From UJ101 sp965262705 (lineage in GTDB: Bacteria > Bacteroidota > Bacteroidia > Flavobacteriales > UJ101): a stretch of DNA of 64,000 nucleotides. Every line of letters begins with the position of its first letter. The stretch's first letter is position 1. Shown here in pieces: positions 8,792-18,550 of the stretch. The notes under the pieces are model-generated. The model saw nothing but the letters and a program-made list of their open reading frames with translations. It had not been told where the DNA came from and made no database searches. A program made the position numbers and the translations under genes. Location: NCBI GenBank assembly GCA_965262705.1, contig OZ253556.1:1302001-1366000 (forward strand), written 5' to 3'.

Positions 8792-9298
8792 CTAATATAA
8801 AAATATTTCGCTATTATCTGAACATTGTTCTAACAACTCACTTACATTCTTATTATATATAGGATGTTTTATGACAGGATTAACTTCTTTTAAAGGATAC
8901 AAAACAAACTTTCTAATATGCATAAACTTATGAGGGATACACAATATTTTTTGCCTATATATAATGTAGTTATAATAAATTATATCAATATCAATATGTC
9001 TCGATTCATATCCATTTAGCGATGAATGTCTATAACCACTTATTTTCCATTCAATTTCCTTTAGCCTATTCAATAGCTGCAAAGGGCAAAGACGAGTGGC
9101 TATTTGAATAATATTATTTAAAAAAGAATGATCCGTTTTAAACCCCCATGCTTCTGAGACGTAATAACGAGAGGTTTTTTTTATTAATCCCACTTCCTTC
9201 TCTATTATTTTCATTGCCTGCTCAATATTTTCTCTTTTATTTCCCAAATTACTTCCCAAAGAAAGATAAACAATATTTTTTATTATAAAACTACTCAT
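8792..9298 (-). CDS. folK: 2-amino-4-hydroxy-6-hydroxymethyldihydropteridine pyrophosphokinase
   Basis: HPPK transfers pyrophosphate from ATP to 6-hydroxymethyl-dihydropterin, the step before FolP in folate synthesis. The protein of about 168 residues begins near VYLSLGSNLGNK, the family's N-terminal motif, and has YYVSEAWG with FLNN in the pterin-binding region. ESRHIDIDIIYY corresponds to the R-x-IDxDI metal and ATP site. The ATG at 9298 was chosen because the longer frame (start 9346) would overlap the start of the divergent sppA. folP (17648) and folC (28906) are also in this window but not linked. Confidence 0.92.
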   Translation of the reverse strand: MSSFIIKNIVYLSLGSNLGNKRENIEQAMKIIEKEVGLIKKTSRYYVSEAWGFKTDHSFLNNIIQIATRLCPLQLLNRLKEIEWKISGYRHSSLNGYESRHIDIDIIYYNYIIYRQKILCIPHKFMHIRKFVLYPLKEVNPVIKHPIYNKNVSELLEQCSDNSEIFLY

Positions 9299-9336
9299 TA
9301 AAGTTACAAAATTAACTATTTTTACAAAAAAATCAG

Positions 9337-11094
9337 ATGAGGTCATTTTTTAAAACAGTATTAGCAGTAATTGTAGGAATATCTATTATGATGATTTTCC
9401 CTTTAGTTTTCTTTATAATAATTTCTAGTGCAATCGCAGCATTTAATTTTGGAAATAATAAAAGCACACATGAAAAAATAGAAAAAAATACGATTTTATC
9501 TATTGATCTAAGTTTACCAATAACAGAAAACTATAATCAACAGTCACTATATTTAACTCATTTATCTAAGCTTAAGAAGCCTCACTATACTATTTTTAAC
9601 GATTTACTAAAAGTGATAAGTCATGCAAGACATGATAGTAATATTAAGGGCATTTCATTAAAATTGAAAAACACAAATGCTGACTATGCTCAGGCAAAAT
9701 CTATTCGAGATGCCCTTAAGAGTTTTAAAACCTCCGGTAAATTTATTTACGCTTTCGGCGATGTTCTCTCACAAAAGGATTACTATATAGGGTCTGTAGC
9801 TGATTCTATTTTTATTTCTCCTTTATCTTATATTGAATTAGCAGGGATTAATGCGCAGGTTACTTTTTATAAAAGACTTCTGGATAAGGCAGGCATAGAA
9901 TTTGATATCATTAAACACGGAAAATATAAATCGGCAGTTGAGCCTTATTCTCTTGATAAAATGAGTTCTGCCAATAAAGAGCAAACGCAAATGTTAATTG
10001 ATGATATTTGGGCAACCCTATCGGAAGAAATCTCACAATCTCGCAACCTGTCTAAAGAACAGTTTAATCTTCTTACTGATAGTTTAAAAGGGTTTGTCGA
10101 TCAGGATGCCGTTTATTCAGGACTAATTGACGGAATAAAATACAGTAATGATTATCAAAAACTATTGGATATGAAAGGTCGGGAGACTATTTCAATTTCC
10201 GACTATCTTTACACTACAAAAGCACCGTTCCAGCATAATAAAATAGCAATTATTTATGCTACAGGGGAAATTAAGCCCGGAAATGGAACACAAGGAATTC
10301 AAGACCAAAACATTATTGAAGAAATAAAAAAAGCCAAGGAAAATCCTTCAGTAAGAGCAGCTGTTTTACGCATAAATTCTCCGGGAGGAGATGCCGCCGC
10401 TTCTGAAAGAATTTTACATGAATTAGATCTTTTACGACAAGAAAAACCTTTGATTGTCTCTTTCGGAGGCATTGCAGCCTCAGGGGGCTATTATATTTCA
10501 ACCGTTGCTGATACCATTGTTTCCTCTCCTAATACCATTACAGGATCTATAGGGGTTTTCGGTGCCATTCCGAACATTAAAAAACTAGCGGGAAGAATAG
10601 GAATTACTACCGAAGTTATCAGCACACATACCAACCCAAAAACCATACCCCTGATTAACGGGATTACACCAGCTTATAGAAAAGTAATCCGTAAAAATAT
10701 TGAAGAAATTTACGACCGTTTTTTAAACCATGTAGCCAAAAATCGAAAAATGTCAAAAGATGCAGTAGATTCTATTGGACAAGGTCGCGTTTGGTCAGGT
10801 ATCAGTGCAAAGAAAATAGGCTTGGTTGATGTTCTCGGGGATTTAAATACCGCTATTTTTATTGCAGCAAAAAAAGCAAAAATTAAACAATATGACATAC
10901 TTGCTCTTCCACGCAAAAAAACAGAATGGGAATTACTATTAGGAACCATTTTTGGAAATAATAAAACGAATTTTAAAAGTTTAGTAAAAGAAACTTTGGG
11001 AGATGAAATTTACCAAACGTATAAAACTATTAATGATTTAAAAGATAAAAGCATGATACAGGCTAAATTACCGTATGCACTCAAATTAAAATAA
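9337..11094 (+). CDS. sppA: Signal peptide peptidase SppA, 67K type
   Basis: SppA is a membrane-bound serine protease that degrades signal peptides left after secretion. The 585-residue protein has an N-terminal membrane helix (about 5-32) and two tandem Clp/crotonase-like domains, as in the long SppA type. The catalytic lysine lies in KHGKYKSAVEPYS (N-domain, near residue 205). The serine nucleophile lies in AASGGYYIS (C-domain, near residue 385), preceded by RINSPGG. Length is normal for the 67K form. It is divergent from folK and upstream of the mre operon. Confidence 0.95.
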   Translation: MRSFFKTVLAVIVGISIMMIFPLVFFIIISSAIAAFNFGNNKSTHEKIEKNTILSIDLSLPITENYNQQSLYLTHLSKLKKPHYTIFNDLLKVISHARHDSNIKGISLKLKNTNADYAQAKSIRDALKSFKTSGKFIYAFGDVLSQKDYYIGSVADSIFISPLSYIELAGINAQVTFYKRLLDKAGIEFDIIKHGKYKSAVEPYSLDKMSSANKEQTQMLIDDIWATLSEEISQSRNLSKEQFNLLTDSLKGFVDQDAVYSGLIDGIKYSNDYQKLLDMKGRETISISDYLYTTKAPFQHNKIAIIYATGEIKPGNGTQGIQDQNIIEEIKKAKENPSVRAAVLRINSPGGDAAASERILHELDLLRQEKPLIVSFGGIAASGGYYISTVADTIVSSPNTITGSIGVFGAIPNIKKLAGRIGITTEVISTHTNPKTIPLINGITPAYRKVIRKNIEEIYDRFLNHVAKNRKMSKDAVDSIGQGRVWSGISAKKIGLVDVLGDLNTAIFIAAKKAKIKQYDILALPRKKTEWELLLGTIFGNNKTNFKSLVKETLGDEIYQTYKTINDLKDKSMIQAKLPYALKLK

Positions 11095-11156
11095 TTTTTT
11101 CAAGAATATTTTATTGAATTTTAATTTATACAAACAAATTATAAAAAAAGACAACT

Positions 11157-12182
11157 ATGGGGTTATTTGATTTTATGACTCACGATATCGCGATAGATTT
11201 AGGAACAGCAAATACACTTATCATATATAATAATAAAATTGTGGTGGACAGCCCCTCTATTGTAACTATTGATCGACAAACAGGAAAGTTAATTGCCATT
11301 GGCGAGAAGGCAAAACAAATGCAGGGAAAGACTCATGAAAATATTAAAACCGTTCGACCATTAAAAGATGGCGTTATTGCTGATTTTCAAGCCTCTGAAG
11401 GAATGATACGAGAACTAATCTACAGTATCCCGTCTTTAAAAAAACGTTTTTTCCCCCCTTCTCTTCGGATGGTTATTTGCATTCCCTCAGGTATTACAGA
11501 AGTTGAAAAAAGAGCAGTAAGAGACTCTGCAAATCATGTAAATGCGAAAGACGTAAAACTAGTTTATGAACCTATGGCTGCAGCACTCGGTGTTGGAATA
11601 GACGTTCAGCAGCCCAAAGGAAATATGATTATTGACATTGGTGGAGGAACCACTGAAATAGCAGTGATTGCACTTAGTGGAATTGTTTGTGATAAATCGG
11701 TAAAAATAGCCGGAGATGTATTCACTTCAGACATTTCTTATTATATGCGTACACAGCATAATCTTTATGTAGGAGAAAAAACAGCGGAAAGAATAAAAAT
11801 TAACTTAGGCGCGGCGATAGAAGATTTAATGCATCCTCCAGAAGATATGGCAGTACAAGGGCGAGATTTATTAAGTGGCAAGCCCAAAGAACTGGCAATA
11901 AGTTATAAAGAAATAGCCCGTGCCTTGGATAAATCTATTCTAAGAATTGAAGACGCTGTAATGGAAACGCTATCCATTACCCCTCCAGAGTTAGCTGCAG
12001 ATATATATAACACAGGAATTTATATGGCCGGTGGAGGCGCATTACTTAGGGGCTTAGATGAACGGATTTCTAAAAAAACAGAACTGCCGGTTTATGTAGC
12101 AGAAGATCCCTTAAGAGCGATTGTAAGAGGTACAGGCGTAGCATTAAAAAATATTAATAAGTTTAATTTCTTAATGTCGTAG
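11157..12182 (+). CDS. mreB: Rod shape-determining protein MreB
   Basis: MreB is the bacterial actin that directs lateral wall synthesis. The protein of 341 residues carries the actin-fold ATP motifs: phosphate-1 DIAIDLGTANTL, phosphate-2 IIDIGGGTTEIAV and the adenosine region YMAGGGALLRGLD. Start and length agree with the family. It heads a tight operon mreB-mreC-mreD-mrdA-rodA (gaps from overlap to 19 bp), the complete elongasome set, so the cell is probably rod-shaped. Confidence 0.97.
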   Translation: MGLFDFMTHDIAIDLGTANTLIIYNNKIVVDSPSIVTIDRQTGKLIAIGEKAKQMQGKTHENIKTVRPLKDGVIADFQASEGMIRELIYSIPSLKKRFFPPSLRMVICIPSGITEVEKRAVRDSANHVNAKDVKLVYEPMAAALGVGIDVQQPKGNMIIDIGGGTTEIAVIALSGIVCDKSVKIAGDVFTSDISYYMRTQHNLYVGEKTAERIKINLGAAIEDLMHPPEDMAVQGRDLLSGKPKELAISYKEIARALDKSILRIEDAVMETLSITPPELAADIYNTGIYMAGGGALLRGLDERISKKTELPVYVAEDPLRAIVRGTGVALKNINKFNFLMS

Positions 12183-12199
12183 AGATCTTTATATAAGTG

Positions 12200-13024
12200 A
12201 TGGACTTATTTTATTTTATAAAGAAAAAAAAATACTTTTTTGTTTTTCTGTTTTTAGAAATAATAGCAAGTGCATTGATTATAAAAAGTTATTATTTTCA
12301 TAATACAGTACTGTTGAATGGGTTTAATGGTATTGCTGGAGAGTTTTATATAATTGAAAACAAATTTTCAAAATATCTTACACTTGGCATGGAAAACCAA
12401 CGATTATTAACAGAAAATGCAAACTTAAAAACAAAGTTATCTTTAATAAAGCGTATTTATCTTGCCAATGAGCGTAATATAAAAGTCATTGATTCTTCTC
12501 AATATCAGCGTTACCGATACATCCCGGCACGCATCATTTGGAATTCTATCAATAAAAATAATAATTACCTGCACTTAAACAAGGGAAAACGAGACCATAT
12601 TCACCCTGACATGGCAGTGATTACGGATAAAGGAATAATAGGAATTATTGACTATACCACTCAAAAATTCTCAAGAGCAATTTCTATTTTAAATAAAAAT
12701 ATTCGTGTAGATGGAAATATTAAACATAAGGGAATCTTTGGTACGATTACATGGAACGGTCAAAATCCAGGATATGTACAGCTAACGGATCTGCCTAAAC
12801 ATCTTGTTGTTAAGATAAACGATACGGTGGTAACTTCAAAGCAGTCCCAGATATTTCCTTCCGGGATCCCAATTGGAACCATTGAGAATTTTAAACTGAA
12901 AGAAGGTCAGCATGAGTATATTGCCGAGGTTAAACTTTTTGAAAACTTCTCAAAAATTAAGCACGCGTATATTATTACCGATTTAGATAAAGCAGAAACG
13001 GATAGTCTTTATGTCCATTATTAA
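12200..13024 (+). CDS. mreC: Rod shape-determining protein MreC
   Basis: MreC is a bitopic periplasmic scaffold that links MreB and MreD with PBP2. About 274 residues with one N-terminal membrane helix (about 12-30), a coiled coil (NQRLLTENANLKTKL, about 60-90) and a beta-rich periplasmic domain (VITDKGIIGIID, DTVVTSKQSQIFPSGIPIG). The ATG at 12200 is preferred; an in-frame GTG just before it (12197) is possible. It overlaps mreD by 14 bp, suggesting translational coupling. Confidence 0.93.
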   Translation: MDLFYFIKKKKYFFVFLFLEIIASALIIKSYYFHNTVLLNGFNGIAGEFYIIENKFSKYLTLGMENQRLLTENANLKTKLSLIKRIYLANERNIKVIDSSQYQRYRYIPARIIWNSINKNNNYLHLNKGKRDHIHPDMAVITDKGIIGIIDYTTQKFSRAISILNKNIRVDGNIKHKGIFGTITWNGQNPGYVQLTDLPKHLVVKINDTVVTSKQSQIFPSGIPIGTIENFKLKEGQHEYIAEVKLFENFSKIKHAYIITDLDKAETDSLYVHY

Positions 13025-13517
13025 AAAACATATTCAATTCATCTTAATGGGACTTGCCACTATAATAGTCCAGGTATTTATTTTTAGCAATATAAATTTA
13101 TTCTCATGGCTTAACCCGCTGGTTTATTCATTTTTCGTATTCGTGTTCCCTAATAAAAACAGAATGAACCTTATTTTCTACGCTTTTTTATTAGGATTAT
13201 TACTAGATGAGATTTTCAATACCGGAGGGATCAACGCTTTAGGAATAACATTGATTGCCTTTATTAGAGAACCTTTATGGAAACAATTGGGTATAGTTAA
13301 AGAGGGTAAAAATGCGTTCCCAATACGTAAGCGTCGCCATCTAAGGTTTTTCCTGAGTATTTTTCTTTTAATTTTGATTCATCATTTTATTATTTTTTCT
13401 GTAGAAAATTTTAATCTTAATGCCTTTTACCCGTCCTTGCTTAAATCAATAATTAGCAGTATAATTACTTTTATAATTATTCTGTTATTTTATAGTATTT
13501 TTAAAATAAAAATATAG
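13011..13517 (+). CDS. mreD: Rod shape-determining protein MreD
   Basis: This small integral membrane protein of 168 residues is built almost entirely of hydrophobic helices (about 12-30, 45-70, 105-125, 140-165). Identification relies on position, size and the motif NPLVYSFFVFVFP, typical of Bacteroidota MreD. It overlaps the end of mreC, and its stop codon touches the start of mrdA with no gap. Confidence 0.88.
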   Translation: MSIIKKHIQFILMGLATIIVQVFIFSNINLFSWLNPLVYSFFVFVFPNKNRMNLIFYAFLLGLLLDEIFNTGGINALGITLIAFIREPLWKQLGIVKEGKNAFPIRKRRHLRFFLSIFLLILIHHFIIFSVENFNLNAFYPSLLKSIISSIITFIIILLFYSIFKIKI

Positions 13518-15485
13518 ATGGATAAAAATAGCAAAATAAGAGTGGATATTTTTCTGGTAATTATTCTGGTAATTATAGGGGTTTTTATATTAAGATTAGC
13601 CCAGTTACAACTATGGAATGATAAGTATATTACGTCTTCTTATAATCTATCCATCAAAAAAAAAATGACACTGCCTGAACGAGGGTTTATTTACGACCGA
13701 AATGGAAAACTATTAGTTGCGAATAAACCCTTATATGATATTAAACTGACTTACAGCAGAGGCTTAGGCAAAAAATTTGATACTTTAGGTCTTTGTAAAC
13801 TGCTTCATATAAGCAAGGCAAAACTCAATAAAGTTCTAAAAAAAGCCCGATTTAAATATAATACTCCATTTGTGATAAGAGAAAATGTAGTACAGAATGA
13901 AATTGCCCGTATTCAGGAAAAAATATATCGCTTCCCTAACATCACGATCACAAACCAAACTTCAAGAGAATATCTTATTCACTCAGGTTATCATATCTTA
14001 GGCTATTTAAGAAAAATATCCTCTCACCAGCTGGAAGAAGACAGCATTGGATATTATAATGAAAATGATCGTGTGGGGAAAGCCGGAGTAGAGGCCTCCT
14101 ACGAAAAAATATTGAGAGGAAGAAAAGGAATATCATACTTCAGAACCGATATAAGAGGAAATATTATCGGAAGTTATAATAGAAGAAAAAGAGATATTAA
14201 ACCTGTTGCCGGTAAGGATATACAGTTGACTATTGACTTTGATTTACAACAATATGCTGAGAAGGTAATGCAAAATAAACGAGGGGCAATAGTGGCTATT
14301 GATCCGAATACCGGTGAAATACTTACCATGGTATCTTCCCCGTACATTGATCCGAATAATATGAACGGTCAAAATTTTAATCATTATTATCCGATTTATA
14401 ACAACGATAGTATTTACAACCGATTGAATAACAAGGCAGCAGCAGGTCTTTACCCGCCCGGATCTACTTTTAAACCCCTAATAGCACTTATTGGATTACA
14501 AGAAGGTATCATACAGGAGTCCGTTCCGAAGTATATATGTAGGCATGGATTTTCACTCGGGCACGGACGTAAAATAAGTTGTCATTGTGGCTATTATAAC
14601 CGCCCAATGACACTTGATATAGCCCTTGCCCGTTCTTGTAATACTTTTTTTGCCGCCACTTATCGAGATATTATAAAAAAATATCACAATGATTCTATTG
14701 GTATAAATAAATGGCGGGAATACTTACGGAGTTTCGGATTAGATTCCTGGTTTGGTAATGATGTTCACGAAGGAAGTCGGGGGAAAATACCTTCTGCCAA
14801 TACTTATAACCGTTATTATGGCTCTTATGCTAAAAGAAAATGGAATGTGATGGCTTCTGTTTCAAACGGAATAGGGCAAGGAGAAGTAGAATTAACTCCG
14901 TTGCAAATGGCTAATTTTACTGCGGCAATTGCTAATGAAGGATTTTATTACACCCCGCATATTGTAAAAGCTATTGGCAATAAAGTGATGACTGACTCTA
15001 TTTATCGTAAAAAAAATACCACATTAATAAATCCCAAATACTTCAAATCAGTCATTAAAGGAATGAAACGTGTTTTTCTTGATGGTACCGCGGCTAGTAT
15101 TCGTTATCCTCCTATTCCAATGGCAGGGAAAACAGGTACGTCACAAAACTCTCAAGGAGAAGACCATTCTGTTTTTATCCTATTTGCTCCGGTTGAGCAC
15201 CCAAAAATTGCCATTGCCACGATTGTAGAAAATGCACATTGGGGGTCTTCTTGGGCAGCTCCTATATCTTCTTTAATCGCAGAAAAATATTTAACGGGAA
15301 CGGTTAAGCGAATAAAATTAGAAAAGCGCATGACAGAAAAAAGTTTTTTTCATCTCTATAAAAAGCAGGCGGTTGATTATTATAAAAAAGTTCAAGAAAA
15401 TAAAAGAAAAAGCCGCATGGATGCACTGATAAAAAACATCCAAAATGCTTTTAAAGCCGTTGAAGAAATAAAAATTAGAGGATAA
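13518..15485 (+). CDS. mrdA: Penicillin-binding protein 2, elongasome transpeptidase
   Basis: PBP2 crosslinks peptidoglycan during elongation, paired with RodA. The 655-residue protein has one N-terminal membrane helix (about 9-27), a pedestal domain with RGFIYDRNG, and a transpeptidase domain. The three active-site motifs are present: PGSTFKP (nucleophile serine, SxxK), SCN in ARSCNTFF (SxN), and KTGT in AGKTGTSQN. The C-terminal 45 residues are lysine-rich. It starts directly at the end of mreD. Confidence 0.95.
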   Translation: MDKNSKIRVDIFLVIILVIIGVFILRLAQLQLWNDKYITSSYNLSIKKKMTLPERGFIYDRNGKLLVANKPLYDIKLTYSRGLGKKFDTLGLCKLLHISKAKLNKVLKKARFKYNTPFVIRENVVQNEIARIQEKIYRFPNITITNQTSREYLIHSGYHILGYLRKISSHQLEEDSIGYYNENDRVGKAGVEASYEKILRGRKGISYFRTDIRGNIIGSYNRRKRDIKPVAGKDIQLTIDFDLQQYAEKVMQNKRGAIVAIDPNTGEILTMVSSPYIDPNNMNGQNFNHYYPIYNNDSIYNRLNNKAAAGLYPPGSTFKPLIALIGLQEGIIQESVPKYICRHGFSLGHGRKISCHCGYYNRPMTLDIALARSCNTFFAATYRDIIKKYHNDSIGINKWREYLRSFGLDSWFGNDVHEGSRGKIPSANTYNRYYGSYAKRKWNVMASVSNGIGQGEVELTPLQMANFTAAIANEGFYYTPHIVKAIGNKVMTDSIYRKKNTTLINPKYFKSVIKGMKRVFLDGTAASIRYPPIPMAGKTGTSQNSQGEDHSVFILFAPVEHPKIAIATIVENAHWGSSWAAPISSLIAEKYLTGTVKRIKLEKRMTEKSFFHLYKKQAVDYYKKVQENKRKSRMDALIKNIQNAFKAVEEIKIRG

Positions 15486-15504
15486 AATATTAAATAATAA
15501 ACAT

Positions 15505-16794
15505 TTGCAGTCTAAAAATAGAAATATCCTATCCAATATAGATTGGTTAACCATTCTACTTTTTTTTACCCTTGTAGTGTTTGGTTTGCGCTCAATTAAT
15601 GCCGTAAATCACATGAAAGCAATGAAACAATTAATATTAGTTCTTGCAGGATTACCGTTAATATTCATTGCGCTCTCTCTTTCTCAGTCGTTCTATGAAC
15701 GCTTTGCTGGAATTTTATACCTCATTACCTTATTATTACTTGTCGGCTTATTTATATTTGGGAACACCATTAACGGCGCTACTTCGTGGTATTCAATGGG
15801 TTCGTTTAGTCTTCAACCTACTGAGTTCGCTAAAATTGGAACGGCATTAATGATCGCCAACTTACTCAATACACCTAAATTAGAAATAAAAAGCCCTATC
15901 AATTTAATACGTGTCTTAAGTTATTGGGCATTGCCATTGATTCTCATCAAAATGCAGCCTGATGATGGCTCTGTGCTAGTATTCTCCGGATTTTTAGTTG
16001 GGCTATTTGTTCATCGTGTATGGATGGTAAAACCAATTTTGATTGTCGGTCTGGCTTTTATTATCCTGTTTATTATTGGCGTTTCCTTTTCTGACCTGGT
16101 AGTTTTTTTCAAAGCGAATGAGTTACTCTTTTCAGTACTTATCTTTTTTCTTTTTCTTTTTATTTTCACCCTTCTGAGATTTATCTTTTATATTAAAAAA
16201 TTTTCTATCTACCTTTTTTCTTGTTTAGGCGTCTTTATTTGTTTTGGGATTATTTTTACTTCACATATTATTTTTAATCGTTTAAAACCTCATCAAAAAG
16301 ACCGTATAGAAATTCTCTTTCTTGATGATACGAATAAAAAAATTCGTAATGAAAAAAATGGATACAATCTTTACACTTCAAAATCTGCCATTGCCGCAGG
16401 AGAATTTTATGGAAAAGGCTATATGAAAAGTGATATGGCAAGAGGGAATATAGTGCCTGAGCAGGAAACAGATTATATATTTACCATCATAGGAGAGGAA
16501 AGGGGATTTGTAGGAAGCACCCTTTTTATTATAGTTTATGGTATTTTTTTGATGCGCTTATTTTGGCTTGCGCACCGGCAAAAAAATATCTTTTCAAGTT
16601 ATTTTGGATATACAATTGCCAGCATATTTTTAATTCATTTCACCCTTAACATTGCTATGGTTATGGGCTTATTCCCTACCATTGGAATCCCTCTTCCTTT
16701 TATAAGCTATGGCGGATCTTCTCTTTGGGGATTTTCATTGATGGTCTTTATTATGATTCGATTAGACGCGGAAAGAAAACAAATTCTCAGGTAG
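15505..16794 (+). CDS. rodA: Peptidoglycan polymerase RodA
   Basis: RodA is the SEDS-family glycosyltransferase that works with PBP2. About 429 residues with ten predicted membrane helices. Family motifs visible are GATSWYSMG, LQPTEFAKIG, QPDDGS and GRGYMKS-like KGYMKSD, plus the C-terminal FPTIGIPLPFISYGGSS. No ATG fits, so TTG at 15505 is taken as the start: the frame is closed by a stop only about 30 bp upstream and the residues after it (IDWLTILLFF) match the normal N-terminus. It is the last gene of the operon and is followed by a MITE. Confidence 0.92.
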   Translation: MQSKNRNILSNIDWLTILLFFTLVVFGLRSINAVNHMKAMKQLILVLAGLPLIFIALSLSQSFYERFAGILYLITLLLLVGLFIFGNTINGATSWYSMGSFSLQPTEFAKIGTALMIANLLNTPKLEIKSPINLIRVLSYWALPLILIKMQPDDGSVLVFSGFLVGLFVHRVWMVKPILIVGLAFIILFIIGVSFSDLVVFFKANELLFSVLIFFLFLFIFTLLRFIFYIKKFSIYLFSCLGVFICFGIIFTSHIIFNRLKPHQKDRIEILFLDDTNKKIRNEKNGYNLYTSKSAIAAGEFYGKGYMKSDMARGNIVPEQETDYIFTIIGEERGFVGSTLFIIVYGIFLMRLFWLAHRQKNIFSSYFGYTIASIFLIHFTLNIAMVMGLFPTIGIPLPFISYGGSSLWGFSLMVFIMIRLDAERKQILR

Positions 16795-16814
16795 AGTAAG
16801 ACGAAAAATAATAC

Positions 16815-16935
16815 GAGACCTTTGCAAAAAGTACTTTAGCGATAAAATGCTTGTATTGAGTTTACCGAAATGCAACGCCCGTTGAAGTTAGATGCTTTCT
16901 TTTTCATGCTTTTTTATGTGTTCTGCAACGGTCTC
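16815..16935 (-). mobile_element. MITE, 121-bp form
   Basis: The ends are GAGACCTTTGCA and TGCAACGGTCTC. The left arm contains GCTTGTATTGAGTTTACCGAAATGCAACGCCC, also seen in the 31718 and 60712 copies; the core hairpin is deleted. There is no matching target duplication (AATAC, AAACA). Confidence 0.8.
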
Positions 16936-16988
16936 AAACAGTAAAGAATTGTCTATTAATGATAGAACCCCGTTGCATATAATTTTGA

Positions 16989-17040
16989 GAGACCTTTGCA
17001 AAAAGCACTCTAACAAAGGCAAGTCTGCGTAAGCTAAAAG
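16989..17040 (-). mobile_element. MITE fragment (left end only)
   Basis: GAGACCTTTGCAAAAAGCAC is followed by GGCAAGTCTGCGTAAGCTAAA, part of the family arm, and stops at the end of the DUF1599 gene. A second trace, CCCGTTGCATATAAT, lies at 16968-16982. Confidence 0.65.
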
Positions 17041-17051
17041 AGTTTAATAAA

Positions 17052-17591
17052 TTAGTCAGGTTCCAGTAAAATTAATGCAAAAACGGCATAATTAAGTATA
17101 TCGAAATAATTAGCTTCTAATCCTTCAGAAATAATCGTTTTTCCCTGATTATCTTCAATTTTTTTGACCCGGACAATTTTTTGTAAAATCATATCCGTTA
17201 TGCTGCTCACCCGCATATCGCGCCACGCTTCTCCATAATCGTGATTTTTCTTCTGCATCAGTGCCTTAGCTTGCGTTACATATTTTTTGTAACCCTCTAC
17301 CGCCTGCTGCACCTCTAAATCCGGTTGTGAAGTTTCTGGCAGCGATAATTGCATCAGTGCTATTACCGCATAATTTATAATGCCTGCAAATTCCTCATGA
17401 ATCGAATCTTCTATTTTATTATGTCCTTTTTCCTGAATCGTTCTAATGCGGTTAACTTTGATAAATAATTGGTCAGTTAACGAAGATAAACGAAGTATTC
17501 GCCAGGCAGCGCCGTAATCTTTCATTTTTTTTTCAAAAATAGATTGGCAGTGTGCAATAATTTTATCAAATTGCCGGTCTGTTTTAGACAT
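17052..17591 (-). CDS. DUF1599 (Nmad1-type) domain protein
   Basis: This 179-residue soluble protein consists of two related halves. Each has the pattern KDYGAAWR / HDYGEAWRD, followed by R-x-SS-x-TD and later a helix ending FAGIINYAV / YFDILNYAV. This duplication is typical of DUF1599, also called nucleotide modification associated domain 1. The molecular function is not established. In Flavobacteriia it commonly sits divergently next to folP, as it does here. Its own promoter box is at 17620-17613. Confidence 0.9.
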   Translation of the reverse strand: MSKTDRQFDKIIAHCQSIFEKKMKDYGAAWRILRLSSLTDQLFIKVNRIRTIQEKGHNKIEDSIHEEFAGIINYAVIALMQLSLPETSQPDLEVQQAVEGYKKYVTQAKALMQKKNHDYGEAWRDMRVSSITDMILQKIVRVKKIEDNQGKTIISEGLEANYFDILNYAVFALILLEPD

Positions 17592-17612
17592 ATTTTTAAT
17601 AGATCAAAACGC

Positions 17613-17620
17613 CAAACTTA
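17613..17620 (-). promoter_or_regulatory. Promoter -7 box for DUF1599 gene
   Basis: On the minus strand TAAGTTTG is an exact TAnnTTTG match 21 bp before the ATG. Confidence 0.5.
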
Positions 17621-17647
17621 ATTGAAATTCATCTAAAAATCAAAAAA

Positions 17648-18499
17648 ATGAATATAAACTGTAAAGGAAAATTAATTAATTTAGAACAACCCAAAGTCAT
17701 GGGGATTCTCAATGTAACGCCCGATTCTTTCTTTGACGGAGGAAGTTATAACACGCCAAAAGCGATTTTAAACCAAACAGAAAAACTGATAAACGAGGGC
17801 GCCGTATTTATCGATATCGGAGGATATTCTTCCAGACCCGGAGCAGAAAACATCCCCGTTGATGAAGAGCTAAAACGGGTTATTCCGGCTATTGAGGAGA
17901 TAATCAATGAATTTCCCGATCTGCTTATCTCTGTGGATACTTTTCGCGCTAAAGTTGCACGAAAAGCGGTCGAAGCAGGGGCGTGCATCATCAATGATAT
18001 TTCAGGAGGTAATCTTGATGCTGATATGTTCCAAACGGTTGCAGACTTACAAACGCCTTACATTTTAATGCACATGGCAGGAACACCACAAGATATGCAA
18101 AACAACCCGCATTATGCTGATGTAATTCTTGAAATGAATCAATACTTTAGTAAAAAAATCCATCAACTGCGGGCGCTTGGTGTAAACGATATTATATTAG
18201 ACCCAGGATTTGGCTTTGGTAAAACCCTTGCGCATAATTATCAGTTATTACATCATTATGAACTTATTGGAGACCCTTCTCTACCTACGCTTATCGGTAT
18301 TTCAAGAAAAAGTATGATTTATAAACCCCTTCATATCACAGCAAAAGAAGCCTTAAACGGAACTTCTGTCTTACATACCCTCGCATTGCAAAAAGGGGCT
18401 AAGATTTTACGTGCGCATGATGTAAAAGAAGCGGTGGAATGTATCCGTTTAGTCGAAATCTCAGGAGTTTTAAATTCCCATAAATTAACAGACCTTTAG
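17648..18499 (+). CDS. folP: Dihydropteroate synthase
   Basis: DHPS joins p-aminobenzoate to dihydropterin pyrophosphate and is the sulfonamide target. The 283-residue TIM barrel shows all signature regions: MGILNVTPDSFFDGG (loop 1), IDIGGYSSRPGAE (loop 2), SVDTFRAKVA, IINDISGG, LMHMAG, DPGFGFGKT and GISRKS, with the C-terminal LRAHDV. It is complete. In related genomes cdaA often follows folP; here cdaA lies 33 kb away at 51.6 kb. Confidence 0.97.
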   Translation: MNINCKGKLINLEQPKVMGILNVTPDSFFDGGSYNTPKAILNQTEKLINEGAVFIDIGGYSSRPGAENIPVDEELKRVIPAIEEIINEFPDLLISVDTFRAKVARKAVEAGACIINDISGGNLDADMFQTVADLQTPYILMHMAGTPQDMQNNPHYADVILEMNQYFSKKIHQLRALGVNDIILDPGFGFGKTLAHNYQLLHHYELIGDPSLPTLIGISRKSMIYKPLHITAKEALNGTSVLHTLALQKGAKILRAHDVKEAVECIRLVEISGVLNSHKLTDL

Positions 18500-18550
18500 C
18501 TTTCGTATCTATTCTTCAAGAATTTCATGTCAAATATCAAGCCCCACAAA